From NCBI RefSeq assembly GCF_014645815.1, contig NZ_BMML01000007.1, forward strand, positions 1-64,000: a DNA stretch of 64,000 nt, in the 5' to 3' direction. Shown piece by piece: positions 8,305 through 17,459 of this stretch. The notes below the pieces were generated by a model that saw nothing but the letters and a program-made list of their open reading frames with translations, was not told the DNA's origin and made no database searches. This stretch comes from Streptomyces fuscichromogenes (GTDB lineage: Bacteria > Actinomycetota > Actinomycetes > Streptomycetales > Streptomycetaceae). Position 1 is the stretch's first letter. Each line of letters starts with the position of its first letter. Position numbers and translations under genes: made by a program.

Positions 8305-8340
8305 AGGTGATCCCGTCACCTGTCGGGCACTTCGTGTGCC
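8305..8340. terminator. two adjacent hairpins between ung and the chelatase gene
   Basis: AGGTGA-TCCCG-TCACCT (8305-8321) and GGCAC-TTCGT-GTGCC (8326-8340) are perfect inverted repeats 4 nt apart. They follow the ung stop in its transcription direction. They could terminate ung or form a leader structure for the downstream chelatase gene. No U-tract is present. Confidence 0.4.
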
Positions 8341-8457
8341 AGCGGGATCAATCCCCTTTTGTGTGTACAAGTTTTATGTGCACAACAGAGAGTAGCTTTT
8401 CATCACCCGGCAGGGTGAGTCGCCGCGGTGAGGGCGACCCGGAGCCGCCCTCGTCGG

Positions 8458-9135
8458 TCACGGCAGACGCCAGTCCACCGGCTGTCCCCCCTGCTGGATC
8501 AGCAGGTCGTTGGCGCGGCTGAACGGGCGGGAGCCGAAGAAGCCGCGGTCCGCCGACATCGGCGAGGGGTGTGCGGACTCCACCGCCGGCAACTGGCCGA
8601 GCAGTGGGCGGAGGTTGCGGGCGTCGCGGCCCCACAGGATGGACACCAGCGGCTTCCCGCGGGAGGCCAGCGCCCGTATCGCCTGCTCGGTGACCTCCTC
8701 CCAGCCCTTGCCGCGGTGGGCGGCCGGGCTGCGCGGGGCCGTGGTGAGCGCCCTGTTGAGCAGCAGCACGCCCTGCTGGGTCCAGGGGGTCAGGTCGCCG
8801 CTGGACGGCTGGGGCAGGCCCAGGTCGGTGTTCAGCTCCCGGTAGATGTTGATCAGGCTGCCCGGCAGCGGGCGTACCTCGGGCGCGACCGAGAACGACA
8901 GGCCCACCGCGTGCCCCGGGGTGGGGTACGGGTCCTGGCCGACGATCAGGACGCGGACGTCGTCGAAGGGCTGCTGGAAGGCCCGCAGGACGTTCGGCCC
9001 GGCCGGGAGGTAGGTGCGTCCCGCGGCGATCTCCGCGCGCAGGAAGTCGCCCATCGCGGCGATCCTCCCGGCGACTGGTTCCAGGGCTTTCGCCCAGCCC
9101 GGTTCGACGATTTCATGCAAGGGTCGTGGTGCCAC
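8458..9135 (-). CDS. ung: uracil-DNA glycosylase
   Basis: This 225-residue family 1 enzyme excises uracil from DNA in base-excision repair. It contains the water-activating motif [13 protein letters not shown] with D68 and the DNA-intercalation motif HPSPMS with H189. The uracil-recognition segment LLLNRALT is present near 124-131. Length is normal for the family. Confidence 0.97.
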   Translation of the reverse strand: MAPRPLHEIVEPGWAKALEPVAGRIAAMGDFLRAEIAAGRTYLPAGPNVLRAFQQPFDDVRVLIVGQDPYPTPGHAVGLSFSVAPEVRPLPGSLINIYRELNTDLGLPQPSSGDLTPWTQQGVLLLNRALTTAPRSPAAHRGKGWEEVTEQAIRALASRGKPLVSILWGRDARNLRPLLGQLPAVESAHPSPMSADRGFFGSRPFSRANDLLIQQGGQPVDWRLP

Positions 9136-9252
9136 GGCGTCACCCTACTGCCGTACACGGGTCGGCGATCAAGCTGTGGCCGTCGGACGACCGGGGATGA
9201 CCGGACCGGCGCCCCGGATGACAGAAACCTCCCTCCTTCCGGGGAACTGGCC

Positions 9253-10338
9253 TCAGGCGACGACCGCCGCCCGCACGCACAGCACGTCCGGCAGATGGGA
9301 GAGCAACTGGCGCCAGCTGTCACCGTCGTCGGCCGAGGCGAAGACCTCGCCGTTGCGGTTGCCGAAGTACACTCCGGCCGGGTCCGCGTCGTCCGTGCAG
9401 AGCGCGTCGCGCAGCACCGTGCCGTAGTGGTCCTCCGGCGGCAGCCCCGCCGACAGCGGCTCCCAGGTACGGCCCGCGTCGGCCGTACGGAACACCCGGC
9501 AGCGGTGCCGGGCGGGCACCCGGTCCGCGTCCGCGTTGATCGGGAAGACGTACGCCGTGCCGCCGCGGTGCGGATGGGCGGCCGCCGCGAAGCCGAACGT
9601 GGACGGCAGCCCCTCGCCGATGTCGGCCCAGTGCGCCCCCGCGTCGTCGCTGCGGTACACCCCCCAGTGGTTCTGGAGATACAGCCGGTCCGGACTGCCC
9701 GCGTCCTGGGCGATCTTGTGCACGCACTGGCCGAACTCCGGGGCGGGATCCGGCAGGAACACCGCGGAGACACCGGAGTTGGACGGCGTCCAGCTCGCGC
9801 CGCCGTCACCGGTGCGGAACACGCCGGCGGTCGACACGGCGACCGTCACCGCCCTCGGGTCGCGCCGGTCGGTGACGACGGTGTGCAGGCCCTCACCGCC
9901 ACCGCCCGGCACCCACCTGTCCCGCGTCGGGTGCTCCCACAGCGGCCGGACCAGTTCGAAGCTCTCCCCGCGGTCCTCGGAGCGGTACAGCGCGGCCGGT
10001 TCGGTGCCCGCGTAGACCACCTCCGGCTCGGCGGCGGCCGGGTGCAGCTGCCAGACCCGCTCCAGCGAGGCACCGGTGTCCTTCGGGAACCGCACGGCGG
10101 GCCGGGCCGGCTCGGTCCAGGTGCGGCCCAGGTCGTCGGAGTGGAACACCGAAGGGCCCCAGTGCGCGCTGTCGCCGCCCGCCAGGAGGCGGGGCCGCTC
10201 GCCCCGGGTATCGATGGCGACCGAGTAGATCGCCTGCGCGTTGAAGCAGGGGCCCTCGTCGAACCGCCAGTCGCCACCTCGCCGCCTCCCGAGGAACAGG
10301 CCCTTGCGGGTCCCCACGGCGAGCAGTACCTCGGTCAT
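9253..10338 (-). CDS. BNR/sialidase-like beta-propeller protein
   Basis: This 361-residue protein carries several Asp-box type blade turns: SDDLGRTW, SEDRGESF, TGDGGASW, SDDAGAHW, TADAGRTW and SADDGDSW. This is the repeat of sialidase-fold/WD40-YVTN-like propellers. There is no signal peptide and the sialidase arginine triad is not evident, so a binding or photosystem-assembly-like role is as likely as hydrolysis. The start ATG 10338 has GGAGG 8 nt upstream; the frame is open to 10932 but without better support. Confidence 0.75.
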   Translation of the reverse strand: MTEVLLAVGTRKGLFLGRRRGGDWRFDEGPCFNAQAIYSVAIDTRGERPRLLAGGDSAHWGPSVFHSDDLGRTWTEPARPAVRFPKDTGASLERVWQLHPAAAEPEVVYAGTEPAALYRSEDRGESFELVRPLWEHPTRDRWVPGGGGEGLHTVVTDRRDPRAVTVAVSTAGVFRTGDGGASWTPSNSGVSAVFLPDPAPEFGQCVHKIAQDAGSPDRLYLQNHWGVYRSDDAGAHWADIGEGLPSTFGFAAAAHPHRGGTAYVFPINADADRVPARHRCRVFRTADAGRTWEPLSAGLPPEDHYGTVLRDALCTDDADPAGVYFGNRNGEVFASADDGDSWRQLLSHLPDVLCVRAAVVA

Positions 10339-10615
10339 GCCGACCACCTCCATGACGCCTTTGTCACCGCCTGTTTTCAGACACCGGCCAGTCTGCACCC
10401 CACCACTGACAGTCACCCTCGGGACGGTGTCGGCGCAGGTCGGAGTCGCCGTGTCGGCCCGTCGAACAAGCCGACGGCACACGTTCCGGAAGACGCCTGC
10501 GCGAGCGGGGCCGATCGTGCGACCGTCGACACGGAGTTCGCCGTGAGCAACGGGGCGGCCGCTCCCGTATGGGAGGGCGGTCCGGGCTGTCCGTGCGCGC
10601 GTGAGGAGGATGCCT

Positions 10616-11203
10616 TTGAAGGCGTTCCGTGGTCCGAAGGTCTGGCTGTGGCGCTGGCGGCGCAACCCGCTGAAGCGACGTGCCGACACGATGGAGGCCT
10701 GGGTGCTGCTCGGCGCCTGGCTGCTCACCCTGCTGGCCGGGGTGCTCGCCGGGCTCGCGGCGGCCCGGTCGGTCGAGGACGGGCTGGCCCGCGAGCGCGT
10801 CGAATGGCACCCGGTCGTGGCCCATGTCATCGACAGGGCCCCGGGGTCGGCGGGCGTGAAGTCCGAGTCCTCCGACGGGGAACGGGTCTGGACCAGAGTG
10901 GGCTGGACCGTCGCCGACGGCTCCGCGCACACCGGTCAGGCGCGGGTCCCGGCCGGCAGCAGGGCCGGCACCCCGGTCACCGTCTGGACCGACCCCCAGG
11001 GGCATCTCGTCACCCGGCCCGCCACCGCCGCCGAGGCCCACTTCCGCTCGGCGCTGATCGGCGGCCTGGTCGGACTGAGCGCGGCCGCCGTCCCGTTCGT
11101 CGCCGGGCTCGTGGCGCGCGGCCGGCTGGAGCGGCGGCGGATGGACCGCTGGGACGCGGAATGGGCCCGGCTCGGACCGCAGTGGGGCCGGACGGCCGGC
11201 TGA
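10616..11203 (+). CDS. Rv1733c/DUF3592-like membrane protein
   Basis: The protein has about 195 residues with two transmembrane helices, roughly residues 27-48 and 140-163, enclosing an extracytoplasmic domain (VTVWTDPQGHLV). This is the architecture of the actinobacterial Rv1733c-type membrane proteins of unknown function. AGGAGG at 10604-10609 sits 6 nt before TTG 10616, so this start is preferred over GTG 10601 or the overlapping ATG 10610. The gene is monocistronic, with a hairpin after the stop. Confidence 0.75.
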   Translation: MKAFRGPKVWLWRWRRNPLKRRADTMEAWVLLGAWLLTLLAGVLAGLAAARSVEDGLARERVEWHPVVAHVIDRAPGSAGVKSESSDGERVWTRVGWTVADGSAHTGQARVPAGSRAGTPVTVWTDPQGHLVTRPATAAEAHFRSALIGGLVGLSAAAVPFVAGLVARGRLERRRMDRWDAEWARLGPQWGRTAG

Positions 11204-11240
11204 CGCCCGCTCCACGCGGCCCGGCACCCGCCCGACCGAC

Positions 11241-11257
11241 CCGCCCGAGCCGGGCGG
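11241..11257. terminator. hairpin between convergent genes
   Basis: CCGCCCG-AGC-CGGGCGG is a perfect 7-bp stem with a 3-nt loop. It lies between the stops of the convergent genes at 11203 and 11270 and could terminate both. There is no U-tract, as is usual in streptomycetes. Confidence 0.5.
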
Positions 11258-11269
11258 CACCGCGTGTGG

Positions 11270-13249
11270 TCACCGACTCGCCAACGCCGCTCGGCAGTTG
11301 GCGAGCAGCCGCTCGTCCTGGGCGATGTCGTGGCTGCCGAACCCGCCCGGCCGTGCCGTATGCCGCCGGGCGGTGGCGAGTTCGGCCGCCACCAGGTCGC
11401 TCAGCGGGGCGCCCGCCGGGCCCATCGCGGCCAGACAGCCGGAGATGGCGCCGCGGGTGTACGGGTTCTCCGACCAGGCGGTCCGGAACACCGGCAGTAC
11501 GGGTTCCGGGTCTCCGCCGATCCGCCACAACGCCTCTGCCGCCGCCGTCCGTTCCCATATCCGGCCGGATCCGGCCAGTCGGCGCAGCGCGGGCAGCGCG
11601 TCGCGGGCGCCCGCCCCCAGCCGCCCCAGCTGCTCGGCCGCCGTGCGCGCGCTGCGGCTCCGGCCGTGCGTCAACTCGCGCAGCAGCACGGGAAGCACGG
11701 CGTCCGTGTCGCCCTCCGCCGACCACAGGGCCCCGGCCGCCGGCGCCGCGTGCCGGGTGTCCAGGAGTCCGCGCAGGACCGGTGCCGCCGCCCGGGCCGC
11801 CGCACCCAGGACGTCCAGCGTCCGCACCGCCTGCCCGGCGAGGGCCTCCCGGGAGCCCAGCCCGTCCGGTGCGCCGCGCAGCAGCCGCAGCACCTCCGGC
11901 ACCGCCGCGGGGTCCCGGAGAGCGGTGAGCGCCGCCAGCAGCGGAGCGGCCGACTCGGCGGCCTCCGGCGAGTCCAGCGCGACCTGGCCGAGCCGACGCC
12001 GCAGCGCGGGTGCGAGCGGCGCGGCCGCCGGGCCCAGATGCACGATCTCGAAGCCCAGCCCGCCGGGCACCACCGGTCTCGCCAGCAACTGGGACAGGGC
12101 TGGCACCGCGCGTGGGTCGCCGCTTCTGGCCAGTGCCTTCAGCGGACCGCCCAGCGAGGGCCTGCGGCGCTCCCAGGTGTGCACCCACAGGTCGGGCCGC
12201 ACGGTCACCAGCGCGTGCAGCTCGTCGGCGGCGGGCGCGGCCAGCCCGAACAGCTCCACGAGCACCGCGACCGCCGAGTCCCGCAACTGGTCCTGCTCAC
12301 GGCCCAGTTGCGTACCGATCAGCGAGACCGGCGCCGTGAAGTCCGCCCGCCACCCGCGGAACAGGCCGGCCGACATCCGTACCGCGTTGCACCGGTCCAT
12401 CGGGTCCGGGCTGCCCAACTGGCCGACGAGCAGGGCGATCCGGTCCGCCACCCGGTCGTCCAGCGCCCGGTGCAGGGTGCGCAGCAGGGCGGAGCCCTCC
12501 TCGTCCGACGGCCGCAGCCGCCGTATCCGGCCGACCAGGGTGTCCGCGTCCCCCCGGTCCGCATCGGCCGCCCGTCGCCCGGACCGCTCCCTGAGCAGCC
12601 GGACCGCGGTCGGCACCAGGTCGGCGGGCAGCCGCTCCGGCGCGCCTAGGCCGAGCTGTCCGAGGGCGGCCAGCCGTGCTCCCGGGGCGTACGGCGGCCC
12701 GCTCCGCGCGGCCAGCAGGTCCACCGCACCGGCCGCCCGGTCGGGGTGGCGCCGTACGAGCAGCCCGAGGGCCTCGGTGAGGGCGAGCAGCACCTGCTCG
12801 TCGCGCTCGACCGCGATCCGCCGTCGTAACAGCGCCAGCACCCGCTCCGGTTCGTCGAGGAACCGGACCAGCGCCCCGGCCGCCGCCCGGCGCACCCCGG
12901 GGCAGGGGTCGTCGGCCAGCGGCACGAATGCCTCGGCGCCGGCGCGGACGGCGGCCGGAGCCCGCGGGCCGGTGCTCTCCGCCCCGATGCTGACCAGCAG
13001 TTCGACTATGCCGCCCCGGTCCTGCACCTCCGTGCGGGACGCGAGCGAGAAGAGGAACGGGACGCAGGCGAGCGTCGAGTCGTACACGTTCCCCTGGTGG
13101 TGCACCGAGCCGTACATCCCGTCGAGCGCGACCTCCCGTTCGGCCGCGTCCGCCGAAGCCAGTCCGCGCAGCAGACCGGGCACGTCCGCCGCGCTGCCGT
13201 ACGCGTGCCGCAGCGCGGCCCAGTCGACCTCGTCGATCCCCGTGAACAC
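11270..13249 (-). CDS. HEAT-repeat (PBS lyase-type) protein
   Basis: This 659-residue protein consists almost entirely of alpha-helical HEAT-like repeats (for example VRRAAAGALVRFLDEP, RTAAEQLGRLGAGARDALP, ERTAAAEALWRIGGDPEP). It has no signal peptide or membrane segment. Such proteins are scaffolds for protein-protein interaction; no enzymatic motif is seen. The start is GTG 13249 with GGGGAGG 5 nt upstream. Reading frames opening further upstream pass through the neighbouring dehydrogenase and are not used. Confidence 0.8.
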   Translation of the reverse strand: MFTGIDEVDWAALRHAYGSAADVPGLLRGLASADAAEREVALDGMYGSVHHQGNVYDSTLACVPFLFSLASRTEVQDRGGIVELLVSIGAESTGPRAPAAVRAGAEAFVPLADDPCPGVRRAAAGALVRFLDEPERVLALLRRRIAVERDEQVLLALTEALGLLVRRHPDRAAGAVDLLAARSGPPYAPGARLAALGQLGLGAPERLPADLVPTAVRLLRERSGRRAADADRGDADTLVGRIRRLRPSDEEGSALLRTLHRALDDRVADRIALLVGQLGSPDPMDRCNAVRMSAGLFRGWRADFTAPVSLIGTQLGREQDQLRDSAVAVLVELFGLAAPAADELHALVTVRPDLWVHTWERRRPSLGGPLKALARSGDPRAVPALSQLLARPVVPGGLGFEIVHLGPAAAPLAPALRRRLGQVALDSPEAAESAAPLLAALTALRDPAAVPEVLRLLRGAPDGLGSREALAGQAVRTLDVLGAAARAAAPVLRGLLDTRHAAPAAGALWSAEGDTDAVLPVLLRELTHGRSRSARTAAEQLGRLGAGARDALPALRRLAGSGRIWERTAAAEALWRIGGDPEPVLPVFRTAWSENPYTRGAISGCLAAMGPAGAPLSDLVAAELATARRHTARPGGFGSHDIAQDERLLANCRAALASR

Positions 13250-13377
13250 GTTGTCCTCCCCAGGCGAGTACCACCTGTTCGGGAGTCTGCACCACGGCAC
13301 TGACAACGATGCGGAATCGGACGACGACTGTGTGCGATCCACCGGCGGTCGCCCGCCGACGGTCGGCCGGGAGGGGG

Positions 13378-15039
13378 TCAGTTCAGGCCGGGCAACGCCC
13401 GCTCCAGGATCGCGTCGAACCCGGCGCCCGCCGGCAGGGTGCCGAACGCGTGCCCCCAGTCGCCGCCGAGCCGGGTCGCGCAGAAGGCGTCCGCCACGGC
13501 GGCCGGGGCGTACCGGACCAGCAGCGAGGCCTGCAGCGCCAGCGCCATCCGCTCGACCAGCCGGCGCGCCCCCACCTGGTCGGTCTCGGCCAGTTCGTTC
13601 CGCAGCCGGGTCACGGTCGCGTCCAGTCGCCGGTCCGCCCCGCGCGCGTGCGCGAGTTCGCCGAACAGGGCGTCGGCGGCGTCGGGTTCGCGGGACAGCG
13701 CCCGCAGCACGTCGAGCGCGTTGACGTTCCCCGAGCCCTCCCAGATCGACAGCAGCGGTGCCTCGCGGTAGTGCCGGGGCATGCCGGAGTCCTCGACGTA
13801 ACCGTTGCCGCCCAGGCATTCCAGGGCCTCCGCGGTGAAGGCCGGGCCGCGCTTGGTGACCCAGTACTTGCCGACGGCGGTCGCGATCCGCCGGAAGGCC
13901 CGCTCCTGCTCGTCGCCGCGCACCGCGCGGTCCGCCGCCCCCGCCAGCCGCAGGGTCAGGGTGGTCGCGGCCTCCGACTCGACGGCCAGGTCGGCCAGCA
14001 CGTTGCGCATCAGCGGCTGGTCGACGAGCCGGGCACCGAACGCGCGGCGGTGCCGGACATGGTGGCCCGCCTCGACGAGTGTCCGGCGCATCAGGGTCGC
14101 CGAGTTCATCACGCAGTCCAGCCGGGTGCAGTTGACCATCTCGATGATGGTCTTCACGCCTCGTCCCTCGGGCCCGACCAGCCAGGCCACGGTGCCGTCG
14201 AACTCCGGCTCGCAGGACGCGTTGGAACGGTTGCCGAGCTTGTCCTTCAGCCGCTGGATGCGGAACGTGTTGCGGCTGCCGTCCGGCAGCACGCGCGGCA
14301 CCAGGAAGCACGACAGCCCGCCCGGGGCCTGGGCCAGGACCAGGAAGACGTCGCACATCGGGGCCGAGGTGAACCACTTGTGCCCGCGCAGCGTGTAGAC
14401 ACCGGGCTCGGCGGTGGGTGTCGCGGCCGTCGTGTTCGTCCGTACGTCCGAACCGCCCTGCTTCTCGGTCATGCCCATCCCGGCGAGCAGCCCCGGCTTC
14501 TCGGTCGGCACGCGCAGCCCCGGCTCGTACTCCCGGCCGGTCAGCAGCGGTTCGTACACCTTGGCCAGCTCGGGCTGGGCGCGCAGCGCGGGCACGGCGG
14601 CGTACGTCATCGACGTGGGGCACCCGTGGCCGGATTCGGTGTGCCCCCACACCAGCCCGCCGGCCGTCCGCGCGACATGCGCGCCCGTCCGGTCGTCCGC
14701 CCAGGCGGCCCCGGCCAGTCCCTCGGCCACCGCCGTCCGCATCAGGTGGTGCCAGGCGGGGTGGAAGTCGACCTCGTCGATCCGGTTGCCGTACCGGTCG
14801 TGGGTGCGCAGTTCGGGCTCGTGCCGGTTGGCCAGCTCACCCCATTCCTGCGCCTCGGCGCTCCCGGCCCGCATCCCGAGCCGCCGGATCCCCTCCTCGG
14901 CCCACTCCGCCCCCTCCCGGCGCAGCCCCTCGATCAGGGCCGTGTCGTCCGAGGCGTCGTACGGGGCGAGCGGCGGCGGCTGGTTGACGACGTCGTGAGT
15001 GGCGTACTGCGGCTGCGGAAGCGCGGCGGTCGAGTCCAT
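13378..15039 (-). CDS. acyl-CoA dehydrogenase family protein, AidB-like
   Basis: This 553-residue flavoprotein has the acyl-CoA dehydrogenase signature GMGMTEKQGGSDVR, the FTSAPMCD flavin segment and the AidB-typical LECLGGNGYVEDSG and LLSIWEGSGNVNALDVLRAL. AidB proteins are linked to alkylation response or isovaleryl-CoA oxidation. The promoter is probably TTGCTG (15075-15070) and CAACAT (15052-15047) with a 17-bp spacer, 7 nt before ATG 15039, so translation is probably leaderless. ATGs at 15045 and 15048 are alternatives. It is divergent from a PaaX-type regulator. Confidence 0.88.
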   Translation of the reverse strand: MDSTAALPQPQYATHDVVNQPPPLAPYDASDDTALIEGLRREGAEWAEEGIRRLGMRAGSAEAQEWGELANRHEPELRTHDRYGNRIDEVDFHPAWHHLMRTAVAEGLAGAAWADDRTGAHVARTAGGLVWGHTESGHGCPTSMTYAAVPALRAQPELAKVYEPLLTGREYEPGLRVPTEKPGLLAGMGMTEKQGGSDVRTNTTAATPTAEPGVYTLRGHKWFTSAPMCDVFLVLAQAPGGLSCFLVPRVLPDGSRNTFRIQRLKDKLGNRSNASCEPEFDGTVAWLVGPEGRGVKTIIEMVNCTRLDCVMNSATLMRRTLVEAGHHVRHRRAFGARLVDQPLMRNVLADLAVESEAATTLTLRLAGAADRAVRGDEQERAFRRIATAVGKYWVTKRGPAFTAEALECLGGNGYVEDSGMPRHYREAPLLSIWEGSGNVNALDVLRALSREPDAADALFGELAHARGADRRLDATVTRLRNELAETDQVGARRLVERMALALQASLLVRYAPAAVADAFCATRLGGDWGHAFGTLPAGAGFDAILERALPGLN

Positions 15040-15046
15040 ACCCATC

Positions 15047-15075
15047 ATGTTGCATGAATTCCACGATCGCAGCAA
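15047..15075 (-). promoter_or_regulatory. promoter of the AidB-like gene
   Basis: On the minus strand TTGCTG and CAACAT are spaced by 17 bp. The -10 ends 7 nt before ATG 15039, the usual geometry of a leaderless actinobacterial start. Confidence 0.5.
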
Positions 15076-15093
15076 TACTGCAATATCGCACCG

Positions 15094-15108
15094 CACGTAC
15101 AGTACGTG
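15094..15108. promoter_or_regulatory. perfect palindrome over the paaX-type -10
   Basis: CACGTAC-A-GTACGTG is a perfect 7-bp inverted repeat. It contains TACAGT (15098-15103), which lies 8 nt before ATG 15112 and fits a -10 for a leaderless transcript. Its position suggests autoregulation by the PaaX-type regulator and joint control of the divergent dehydrogenase gene. Confidence 0.55.
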
Positions 15109-15111
15109 ACC

Positions 15112-15870
15112 ATGCGTATGAACGACGTGTCCGCCGAGCCCGCCGACGTGGACCTGCGGCCGTTGTCCGCCCGGTCGGTCGTGCTCAGCCTGCTGCTGGG
15201 CACGCATCCGCCGGAGCTGCCGGTGCGGGACCTGATCCGGATCGTCGAGCCCTTCGGGGTCGGCGGCTCCACGCTCCGGGCCGCGCTCAGCCGTATGACG
15301 GCCGCCGGCGACCTGCGCCGCACCGACGACGCCGGCTACGGACTCAGTGACCGGCTGCTGGCCCGCCAGCGCCGCCAGGACGAGGCGGTACGGCCCCGCA
15401 CGCGCGCGTGGCGCGGCGACTGGGAGATGCTCGTCATCACGGCCACCGGCCGCGGCCCCGCCGCACGGGCCGACCTGCGTGGCCGGCTGGCCTCGCTGCG
15501 CCTGGCCGAACTCCGCGAGGGGGTCTGGCTCCGGCCGGCGAACCTGGCGCGGCCCCTGCCCGAAGACCTCGCGGACACCGCTCAGTCCTACACGGCCCGC
15601 CCCGACCGCCCCGCGCCCGAACTGGCGGCCGGACTCTGGCCGTTGGACACCTGGGCCGGCACCGCCCGCGCCCTGCTGGCCCGAGCGTCCGCGTCCCGCC
15701 TCCCGGCCGACCGCTTCACGGTCTTCGCGGCCGCGGTACGCCACCTGCTGGCCGACCCGGTCCTGCCCCCGGAACTCCTGCCCGCCGACTGGCCGGGCGA
15801 CGAACTGCGCACCGCGTACGCGGACTTCCGGGCGGAGCTGCGGGAGCCGTCGGGCTATCCGGCCGACTGA
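15112..15870 (+). CDS. PaaX family transcriptional regulator
   Basis: The protein has about 252 residues. The N-terminal winged helix (ARSVVLSLLLGTHPPELPVR, STLRAALSRMTAAGDL) and the central RAWRGDWEMLVITATGRG segment are typical of PaaX-type repressors of aromatic or acyl-CoA catabolism. The C-terminal domain ends with the family-like DPVLPPELLPADWPG. The start is probably ATG 15112 (leaderless); GTG 15106 lies within the palindrome. It is divergent from the AidB-like dehydrogenase, its likely target. Confidence 0.88.
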   Translation: MRMNDVSAEPADVDLRPLSARSVVLSLLLGTHPPELPVRDLIRIVEPFGVGGSTLRAALSRMTAAGDLRRTDDAGYGLSDRLLARQRRQDEAVRPRTRAWRGDWEMLVITATGRGPAARADLRGRLASLRLAELREGVWLRPANLARPLPEDLADTAQSYTARPDRPAPELAAGLWPLDTWAGTARALLARASASRLPADRFTVFAAAVRHLLADPVLPPELLPADWPGDELRTAYADFRAELREPSGYPAD

Positions 15871-16016
15871 GCCGCCGCATCACGGTCCCGGCCTCTCGGC
15901 GCGTCCCGCACCGGCGGAGAGCAGCCGCTTCGAGACCGAGGTACCGTCGAAAGACCGTGTGCATGCGTTTCGCAGCCGACGGACAGGCCAGTGGCCCAGA
16001 TGCTCCGGGAGCGCCC

Positions 16017-16433
16017 ATGGCTCAGCAGACGAACATCGCCGCTCAGACTGCTTTCGGGGAGGCCGTCGTCGCCGGCGACCTCGACGCCCTCGACGGGATC
16101 GTGGCGACCGACTCGACAGACCATGATCCCGCGCCGGGTCAGGGTCCGGGGGCCGAAGGGTACAAGGCCATGTTCGGAGAGCTGCGAACGGCCTTTCCCG
16201 ACCTGCACATCGACGTGGAGCACCTGGTCGCCACCGACGACGAGCTGGCCTTCGCCTATGTCATCTCCGGGACGCACCTGGGGCCGCTGCTGGGGCGGCC
16301 GGCGACCGGCAGGAAGGTCCGTTACCGGGGCATGCAGATCAGCCGCTTCGACCGTGACGGCAAGCTGGTCGAACGCTGGGGGAGCAGTGACGAACTGGGC
16401 ATGCTCCGCCAGCTCGGCCTCGTCGAGGTGTGA
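16017..16433 (+). CDS. SnoaL-like/ester cyclase family protein
   Basis: This 138-residue protein has an NTF2-like fold signature: an N-terminal helix (AQTAFGEAVVAGDLDAL), DSTDHDP, a middle strand FPDLHIDVEHLVATDDELAFAY in part, and a C-terminal RDGKLVERWGSSDELGMLRQ. This pattern is shared by SnoaL-type polyketide cyclases and many uncharacterised ester cyclases. ATG 16017 has GGGAG 5 nt upstream. No polyketide genes are nearby, so the substrate is unknown. Confidence 0.82.
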   Translation: MAQQTNIAAQTAFGEAVVAGDLDALDGIVATDSTDHDPAPGQGPGAEGYKAMFGELRTAFPDLHIDVEHLVATDDELAFAYVISGTHLGPLLGRPATGRKVRYRGMQISRFDRDGKLVERWGSSDELGMLRQLGLVEV

Positions 16434-16475
16434 CCCGGGGCGAGGACCGTCCTGCAACGCCTCGCGCTCACCCGG

Positions 16476-16766
16476 CTACGGAACCGGGACGGTCTTCCCG
16501 TGCTCGTTCACGGTGTGGGACTCCCAGTAGGTGTCCCACTTGTCTCCGACGTGCTGCGGCACCTTTCCCTCCGGGTAACGCGTTGTCCCCTTGGGCGCCG
16601 CCTCGCCGTTCTTCACGCAGGCACCGCCGGTGCCGCCCACGGTCATCACCGGGTACTCGCCCGAGCCGCAGATGGCGTCCGCCATGGAGAACGAGCAGGC
16701 CGACAGCAGCCCGGCGGCGACGGCCAGGACGGAAGCGAGAACAGCGGCCCGGGTGTGCCTTTTCAT
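16476..16766 (-). CDS. small secreted lipoprotein
   Basis: This 96-residue protein has a basic N-terminus, a hydrophobic stretch and the lipobox LLSAC at about residues 20-24, so it should be lipid-anchored on the outer face of the membrane. The mature part (ICGSGEYPVMTVGGTGGAC, then HVGDKWDTYW) has two cysteines and resembles a recurrent streptomycete lipoprotein family (SCO0607-like) without known function. The start ATG 16766 has AAGGAG 8 nt upstream. It converges with the SnoaL-like gene. Confidence 0.8.
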   Translation of the reverse strand: MKRHTRAAVLASVLAVAAGLLSACSFSMADAICGSGEYPVMTVGGTGGACVKNGEAAPKGTTRYPEGKVPQHVGDKWDTYWESHTVNEHGKTVPVP

Positions 16767-16931
16767 GGTGGAAGCTCCTTCAGCGATGTCTCCGGTCGGT
16801 CTGGGAACAAGGCTGGCGGAGGGTGTCCGGCGTTTCATGAGTACGCGGGCTCAGCGCCGACGGGCGGGTTGCTCAACATGCGGGCCAAAAGGGAGAGGTG
16901 AGCGACCGAGCCCCCCTGCTAGGGTGCGCCG

Positions 16932-17363
16932 ATGTCATCGATCAAGCAGTTCCAGGTCACCTTCGACTGCGCGGAACCCGAGCGTGTCGCTCGCTTCTGG
17001 TGCGAGGTGCTGGGGTACGTCGTACCGCCGCCACCGGCCGGGTTCGCCACATGGGACGACTTCGATCGCTCCCAGCCGCCTGAGCGGCAGGGCTCGTGGT
17101 TCGCCTGCAGTGATCCCTCGGGCGTGGGCCCACGCCTGTACTTCCAGCGCGTTCCCGAGGGCAAGGTCGTCAAGAACCGGGTGCATCTGTGTGTGCGGGT
17201 CGGTACCGGTCTCCTCGGTGAGGAGCGCCTCGCCGCGCTCGAAGCCGAGTGCGCCCGGCTGCTCCCGCTCGGCGCCGTACGCCTGCGTCTCCTGTACGAC
17301 GGCGGCGACGATTCCTGCATCGTGATGCAGGACGTCGAGGGCAACGAGTTCTGCATCGACTGA
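16932..17363 (+). CDS. VOC/glyoxalase-like domain protein
   Basis: This 143-residue protein has the vicinal-oxygen-chelate pattern: FQVTFDCAEPERVARFWCEV near the start, LYFQRVPEGKVVKNRVHLCV in the middle and MQDVEGNEFCID at the end. It is a single-domain member with no assigned substrate. A TAGGGT -10 at 16920-16925 lies 6 nt before ATG 16932, indicating a leaderless transcript. It is monocistronic. Confidence 0.85.
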   Translation: MSSIKQFQVTFDCAEPERVARFWCEVLGYVVPPPPAGFATWDDFDRSQPPERQGSWFACSDPSGVGPRLYFQRVPEGKVVKNRVHLCVRVGTGLLGEERLAALEAECARLLPLGAVRLRLLYDGGDDSCIVMQDVEGNEFCID

Positions 17364-17459
17364 GCACCGTCCGCGATCTGTTCGGGCGGCTTGCCGGGAC
17401 GGTCGCCCGCGCCGTGGTGCGGCCGTCCGCCGCGAGGGGGACGCCCGCACCGCCGCGGC

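Noticed and set aside
8428-11928. Very long plus-strand ORF (1166 codons) over ung and the BNR gene
   Set aside because: It is antisense to genes with clear family motifs and has Arg/Gly/His-biased composition, as expected of a high-GC shadow frame.
15408-16016. Long upstream extension of the SnoaL-like gene
   Set aside because: It overlaps paaX-type coding sequence in another frame; GGGAG before ATG 16017 supports the short form.
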